Source of the DNA: CAYRML01 sp964425485 | GTDB taxonomy: Bacteria > Bacillota > Dehalobacteriia > UBA4068 | NCBI GenBank assembly: GCA_964425485.1 | Contig: CAYRML010000010.1 | Location: 1 to 34,851 of the forward strand | Direction: 5' to 3' | DNA length: 34,851 bases | Shown: positions 31,967-34,851 of the stretch, piece by piece | Numbering within the stretch: the first letter of the stretch is position 1 | How the letters are laid out: every line of letters starts with the position of its first letter | Translations under genes and position numbers: made by a program | The notes under the pieces: generated by a model | What the model saw: the letters and a program-made list of their open reading frames with translations, nothing else | What the model was told of the DNA's origin: nothing | Databases searched by the model: none

Positions 31967-33154
31967 TTAAAGCAAGAACTGCCTTTTACCTACTACCAGA
32001 TCACGCCAGATGGGCGACATATTGCGCAGATATGCCACCCCTTCCGCCACCACTTTAAGCATATAGTCCACTTCTTCTTCCGTATTCCATGCACAAAGCG
32101 ATAAACGGAGCGAGCCATGTGCGATTTCATGAGGTCTGCCGATGGCCAGCAAAACATGGCTGGGATCCAGCGAGCCAGAGGTGCAGGCGGAGCCTGATGA
32201 GGCATAAATCCCTTTCCGATCGAGCAGCAACAGCAGGCTTTCACCTTCGATACCCTCAAAGCAGAAGTTTATATTGCCGGGGAGCCTTTGTTCACGGTCT
32301 CCGTTGAGGATAGAATGGGGTATTTGGGCAAGTCCGGCAATCAGCTTGTCCCGCAACACGGATACCTTTGCTGCGTTTCCATTGATATGCTGGCAGGCCT
32401 CTGCAAAAGCCGCCGCCATACCCATAATTGCCGGCACATTTTCCGTTCCCGCACGCTTGCCGCGTTCCTGTGCCCCACCTTCAATGATGCTGGTAAGTCG
32501 GATATCCTTTCTTGCATAAAGTAAACCGATACCTTTGGGGCCATGGAATTTGTGCGCGGAAAGGGACAGCATATCGATGTTCTGTTTTTTAACATCAATG
32601 TGCAGATGTCCCGCGGCCTGCACCGCATCGGTATGAAAGAGCACATTTTTTTCCTTACAGATATCCCCGATTTCGTTGATTGGCTGTATGCTGCCGATTT
32701 CATTATTGGCGTACATTATGGTAACTAGGCAGGTATCCTCACGAATAGCCGAGGCAACCTGTTGGGGCGTGACGATGCCGTTTTCATGCACATCAAGCAG
32801 CGTAATTTCGAATCCTTGCTTCTTAAGCTTTTTCAGTGTATGCAAAACTGCATGATGTTCAAAGGCTGTGGAAATGATATGCTTTTTGCCTCTTTTTTCT
32901 CCCAGTATGGCGGCAGAAATAATGGCCTGATTGTCCGCTTCGCTGCCGCCGGATGTGAAGATGATTTCCCGTGCTTCACAGCCGAGATAAGCAGCCATGG
33001 TGACCCTCGCTTTTTGTACAGCTTCGGCAGCTTCCTGCCCTATTGAATAAATACTTGAGGGGTTACCGTAGATGGTTTCCATGTATGGCAGCATGGCATC
33101 TATTGCTGTGCGGCTCATCTTTGTAGTTGCCGCATTATCTGCATATACTTTCAT
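31967..33154 (-). CDS. iscS: Cysteine desulfurase IscS/NifS, second copy
   Basis: Provides persulfide sulfur for cluster assembly on the adjacent IscU. The product is 395 aa from ATG 33154 (MKVYADNAATTKMS). Lys202 in SLSAHKFHGPKG binds PLP and Cys324 in SSGSACTSGS is the persulfide cysteine. GGAG lies 10 nt before the ATG; a TTG three codons earlier is too close to it. It follows cysE by 5 nt, so cysteine synthesis and use are encoded together. It differs clearly from the copy at 9634-10794. Confidence 0.95.
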   Translation of the reverse strand: MKVYADNAATTKMSRTAIDAMLPYMETIYGNPSSIYSIGQEAAEAVQKARVTMAAYLGCEAREIIFTSGGSEADNQAIISAAILGEKRGKKHIISTAFEHHAVLHTLKKLKKQGFEITLLDVHENGIVTPQQVASAIREDTCLVTIMYANNEIGSIQPINEIGDICKEKNVLFHTDAVQAAGHLHIDVKKQNIDMLSLSAHKFHGPKGIGLLYARKDIRLTSIIEGGAQERGKRAGTENVPAIMGMAAAFAEACQHINGNAAKVSVLRDKLIAGLAQIPHSILNGDREQRLPGNINFCFEGIEGESLLLLLDRKGIYASSGSACTSGSLDPSHVLLAIGRPHEIAHGSLRLSLCAWNTEEEVDYMLKVVAEGVAYLRNMSPIWRDLVVGKRQFLL

Positions 33155-33159
33155 TTTAA

Positions 33160-34017
33160 TCAATCTCCATTATTATAAAATACCTTTTTCCCGGCCTCTA
33201 CCGAATGTGTCAGCCATACATTACCGCCAATCACGCAATTATCACCGATAACGGTATTGCCGCCAAGAATGGTGGCGCCGGCATATATGACAACATAGTT
33301 GCCAATGTCCGGGTGGCGCTTTATGCCCTTGATGGGATTGCCGTTTTCGTCAAGCTCGAAGCTTTTTGCTCCCAGTGTTACCCCCTGATAGATCTTGACA
33401 TGCTCGCCTATGGTGCAGGTTTCCCCGATGACAACGCCGGTTCCATGATCGATAAAGAAATATCTGCCGATGGTGGCGCCCGGGTGTATGTCTATGCCGG
33501 TGATGCGATGAGCATATTCCGTCATCATTCTGGGGATTAAAGGCACGGAAAGCTCATGCAGGCAATGTGCTAGCCGGAAGATGCTGATGGCTTCAAATGC
33601 CGGATAGGCCAGCATAATCTCTTTCTCGGATTGGGCAGCAGGGTCACCTTCATACGCCGCCCTGATATCGGATTGCAGATAATCGGCAATCGCGGGCAGG
33701 TTCTTGATACATTGATGCGTGATAAGCTGGATTTGCTCCTGATTTTTGTCTGGCAACACATCTTTCAATATAGTGTTGAGATGATGCATTGACAGATTAA
33801 GGTATCTGAAAACTTCCTTATTAATGTTCTGCGGAGCGCATGCTTTTTCTCCGAATATTCCCGGATACATAGCGCTTTGTAGAAGGGACAGAAGCCTTTC
33901 CACCCGATTTTTAAGTCCGGGCAGAGTAATTGACCACGGATATTTTTCTTGATTAACTTTTGTTAAATGATCTGCAGCAGTCTGCAGATTTTTGTTGATG
34001 TTAGCGTTCATATCCAT
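33160..34017 (-). CDS. cysE: Serine O-acetyltransferase (CysE/EpsC type)
   Basis: Acetylates serine to O-acetylserine, the first step of cysteine synthesis. The 285-aa product has a helical N-terminal half. The left-handed beta-helix hexapeptide domain follows, with IDIHPGATIGRYFFIDHGTGVVIGE, HVKIYQGVTLGAKSF, the RHPDIGNYVVIYAGATILGG block and GGNVWLTHSV. I chose ATG 34017, preceded by AAGGAAAGAAGTG. A longer frame from 34086 starts within the tail of the metA remnant, so those 23 residues are not part of CysE. It is the first gene of cysE-iscS-iscU-nadA. No cysK is in the window. Confidence 0.94.
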   Translation of the reverse strand: MDMNANINKNLQTAADHLTKVNQEKYPWSITLPGLKNRVERLLSLLQSAMYPGIFGEKACAPQNINKEVFRYLNLSMHHLNTILKDVLPDKNQEQIQLITHQCIKNLPAIADYLQSDIRAAYEGDPAAQSEKEIMLAYPAFEAISIFRLAHCLHELSVPLIPRMMTEYAHRITGIDIHPGATIGRYFFIDHGTGVVIGETCTIGEHVKIYQGVTLGAKSFELDENGNPIKGIKRHPDIGNYVVIYAGATILGGNTVIGDNCVIGGNVWLTHSVEAGKKVFYNNGD

Positions 34018-34076
34018 TTTTATCACTTCTTTCCTTAATAAATTATATTTTTTCAATATCATAAGGTGTTGATTGA

Positions 34077-34405
34077 AAAGTTCCACCGGTGCGCCTGTTA
34101 TGACAAGACCATCGAACTTGCGATCTTTGACATCGTTAAAGGTTTTATAAAAGTCCAGTATATACTCCTGGGGAGTGTTTTTTGCCTTATAGGTGCCGGT
34201 ATGGATCGGTTACAGCTCTACTTGTAAAGGCGTGTTGCCCAGCAGACGGGACAGTTGAGTTTCTGTTTCTATCTTTGTCGGCATGAGGTTTAATAAGATT
34301 GTCTGCAATGGCCGGGTATCCTGTGTTATGGCACGGGTTTGTGTCATAAAAAATACATTTTTATAGGCCAGCACCTTTAGCCGCAGGCAGATTATTTTAT
34401 TAGAT
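34077..34405 (-). pseudogene. metA: Truncated, decayed metA (homoserine O-acetyl/succinyltransferase)
   Basis: The minus strand encodes the N-terminal third of MetA: NNLPAAK, then (after a frameshift near 34370) VLAYKNVFFMTQTRAITQD, LLNLMPTKIETETQLSRLLGNTPLQVEL, an in-frame TAA at 34212-34210, then KNTPQEYILDFYKTFNDVKDRKFDGLVITGAPVE. Homology stops at about 34077, directly upstream of cysE, and the catalytic Cys and His region is missing. No good start codon remains at the N-terminal end. MetA activates homoserine for methionine synthesis, so the gene fits the sulfur theme of the locus but is dead. Confidence 0.92.
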
Positions 34406-34431
34406 AAGCCCAGGTATGCGGGCCTGTTTTA

Positions 34432-34492
34432 GCCTATTATCCTACTAGATTTATATGAATTATACCATCATAACCCTAGTAAGTCAATAGGG
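34432..34492. promoter_or_regulatory. Operator-like elements around the cysE-side promoter
   Basis: CCCTA (34474-34478) and TAGGG (34488-34492) flank and overlap the -35 box. CCTATTAT then CCTACTAG lies downstream of the -10 box (about 34432-34448). CCTATTAT is also in the operator of the second Rrf2 gene, and CCTACT mirrors the AGTAGG element at the first. Regulation by Rrf2 is inferred. Confidence 0.45.
34459..34487 (-). promoter_or_regulatory. Strong promoter reading into the metA remnant and cysE operon
   Basis: On the minus strand TTGACT (34487-34482) and TATAAT (34464-34459) are spaced by 17 nt, with TG upstream of the -10 box. It is the best visible promoter for cysE-iscS-iscU-nadA, with the metA remnant now serving as a leader of about 440 nt. 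Confidence 0.8.
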
Positions 34493-34585
34493 AATAAGGT
34501 CATTTTTAATCTGTTTTATAAAAGAAGCAACGGCTAAAAAAAAGTAGCATCTGTATCAAGATGGTGTAAATATGTAAGAAAAAAG

Positions 34586-34614
34586 TTGAATCACAACGCA
34601 AAATATGGTATATT
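34586..34614 (+). promoter_or_regulatory. Promoter of pyrG
   Basis: TTGAAT (34586-34591) and TATATT (34609-34614) are spaced by 17 nt, with TGG before the -10 box. Confidence 0.65.
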
Positions 34615-34631
34615 AATATAAATAATATAAT

Positions 34632-34676
34632 ATCCCCGCTTTTATTTTCTGGAAGTGGGGATAACCATTTTTATGG
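34632..34676 (+). promoter_or_regulatory. Hairpin in the pyrG leader, possible attenuator
   Basis: ATCCCCGCTT (34632-34641) pairs with AAGTGGGGAT (34653-34662), a 10-bp stem with one G-U pair, followed after AACCA by TTTTTA. The U-run is not immediate, so termination is uncertain. pyrG leaders in other Firmicutes contain CTP-controlled attenuators. Confidence 0.45.
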
Positions 34677-34732
34677 CGAAAATATTTTTTAAAATATTTT
34701 TCTTTAATCTGAATTTTTTGGAGGCAATGCCA

Positions 34733-34851
34733 ATGGGTACCAAATTTATTTTTGTGACTGGCGGTGTAGTATCTTCTTTGGGTAAGGGCATCACCGCAGC
34801 TTCTTTAGGGCGGCTGCTGAAATGCCGCGGCTTTAAAATAGTCAATCAAAA
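34733..34851 (+). CDS. pyrG: CTP synthase, 5' end
   Basis: Amidates UTP to CTP with glutamine. Only the first 39 or so codons are present: MGTKFIFVTGGVVSSLGKGITAASLGRLLK, the conserved N-terminus with the P-loop-like GGVVSSLGKG. GGAGG at 34720-34724 is 8 nt from ATG 34733 and only 2 nt from the in-frame ATG at 34727, so the second ATG is the start. The gene runs out of the window. Confidence 0.95.
   Translation, partial: MGTKFIFVTGGVVSSLGKGITAASLGRLLKCRGFKIVNQ

Noticed and set aside
33160..34086. Longer cysE reading frame beginning with MELFNQHLM
   Set aside because: The first 23 residues come from the end of the metA remnant and lack a ribosome binding site. ATG 34017 has AAGGAAAGAAGTG in front of it and gives the family length.
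1..34851. CRISPR arrays, insertion sequences, prophage genes or toxin-antitoxin pairs
   Set aside because: No regularly spaced repeats, transposase or integrase motifs, or short toxin-like pairs were recognised on either strand.

Overview
The window reads as chromosomal DNA of an anaerobic member of the Bacillota (Firmicutes; Clostridia or Negativicutes-like, exact family not determined). Supporting signs are strong purine-rich ribosome binding sites, GTG/TTG starts, short TTGACA/TATAAT promoters, a gcv riboswitch, a T-box leader, two-subunit GcvPA/GcvPB, GatCAB, Rrf2 regulators and an S-layer-homology remnant. Nearly all genes are housekeeping or biosynthetic. I see no phage, insertion sequence, CRISPR array or plasmid function.

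Layout: (1) 1-1399, the 3' part of ftsH. (2) 1461-6068, a tandem glycine riboswitch with a terminator controlling gcvT-gcvH-gcvPA-gcvPB. (3) 6146-9102, a folate/pantothenate cluster, folP-folB-folK-panC. (4) 9116-10835, an Rrf2/IscR-like regulator with its own promoter and operator, then a cysteine desulfurase. (5) 10931-12330, a small membrane protein, a flavin-binding-fold (PNPOx/NimA-like) protein and a ferritin-like protein. (6) 12458-13160, tRNA-Ser(CGA) followed by a gene-poor stretch with a decayed SLH-domain remnant. (7) 13219-15282, a two-domain GNAT protein convergent with a membrane diguanylate cyclase. (8) 15567-18447, an alanine T-box leader, alaA, and a Bcr/CflA-type exporter. 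(9) 18455-21675, gatCAB on the minus strand, divergent from guaA and glnA (21832-24836). (10) 25136-29214, a LysR regulator convergent with metE-metF. (11) 29447-34487, a minus-strand sulfur/Fe-S region: cysE-iscS-iscU-nadA lying between a broken metA and a broken mnmA, followed by a second Rrf2 regulator. (12) 34586-34851, promoter, leader hairpin and first codons of pyrG.

The genes interlock around one-carbon, folate, methionine and sulfur metabolism. Glycine cleavage yields methylene-tetrahydrofolate, FolP/B/K make the folate carrier, and MetF/MetE spend the one-carbon unit on methionine. CysE starts cysteine synthesis, and IscS/IscU use cysteine sulfur for Fe-S clusters such as the one NadA requires. 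GlnA, GuaA, GatCAB and PyrG share glutamine chemistry.

The points most worth a second look are the cysE-iscS-iscU-nadA block joined directly to truncated metA and mnmA; a possible Rrf2 regulon marked by shared CCTATTAT / CCTACT elements; a roughly 190-nt leader with a terminator ahead of the diguanylate cyclase; a nested palindrome inside the GNAT promoter; and an alanine-specific T-box on alaA. I did not find a clearly novel multi-gene system.
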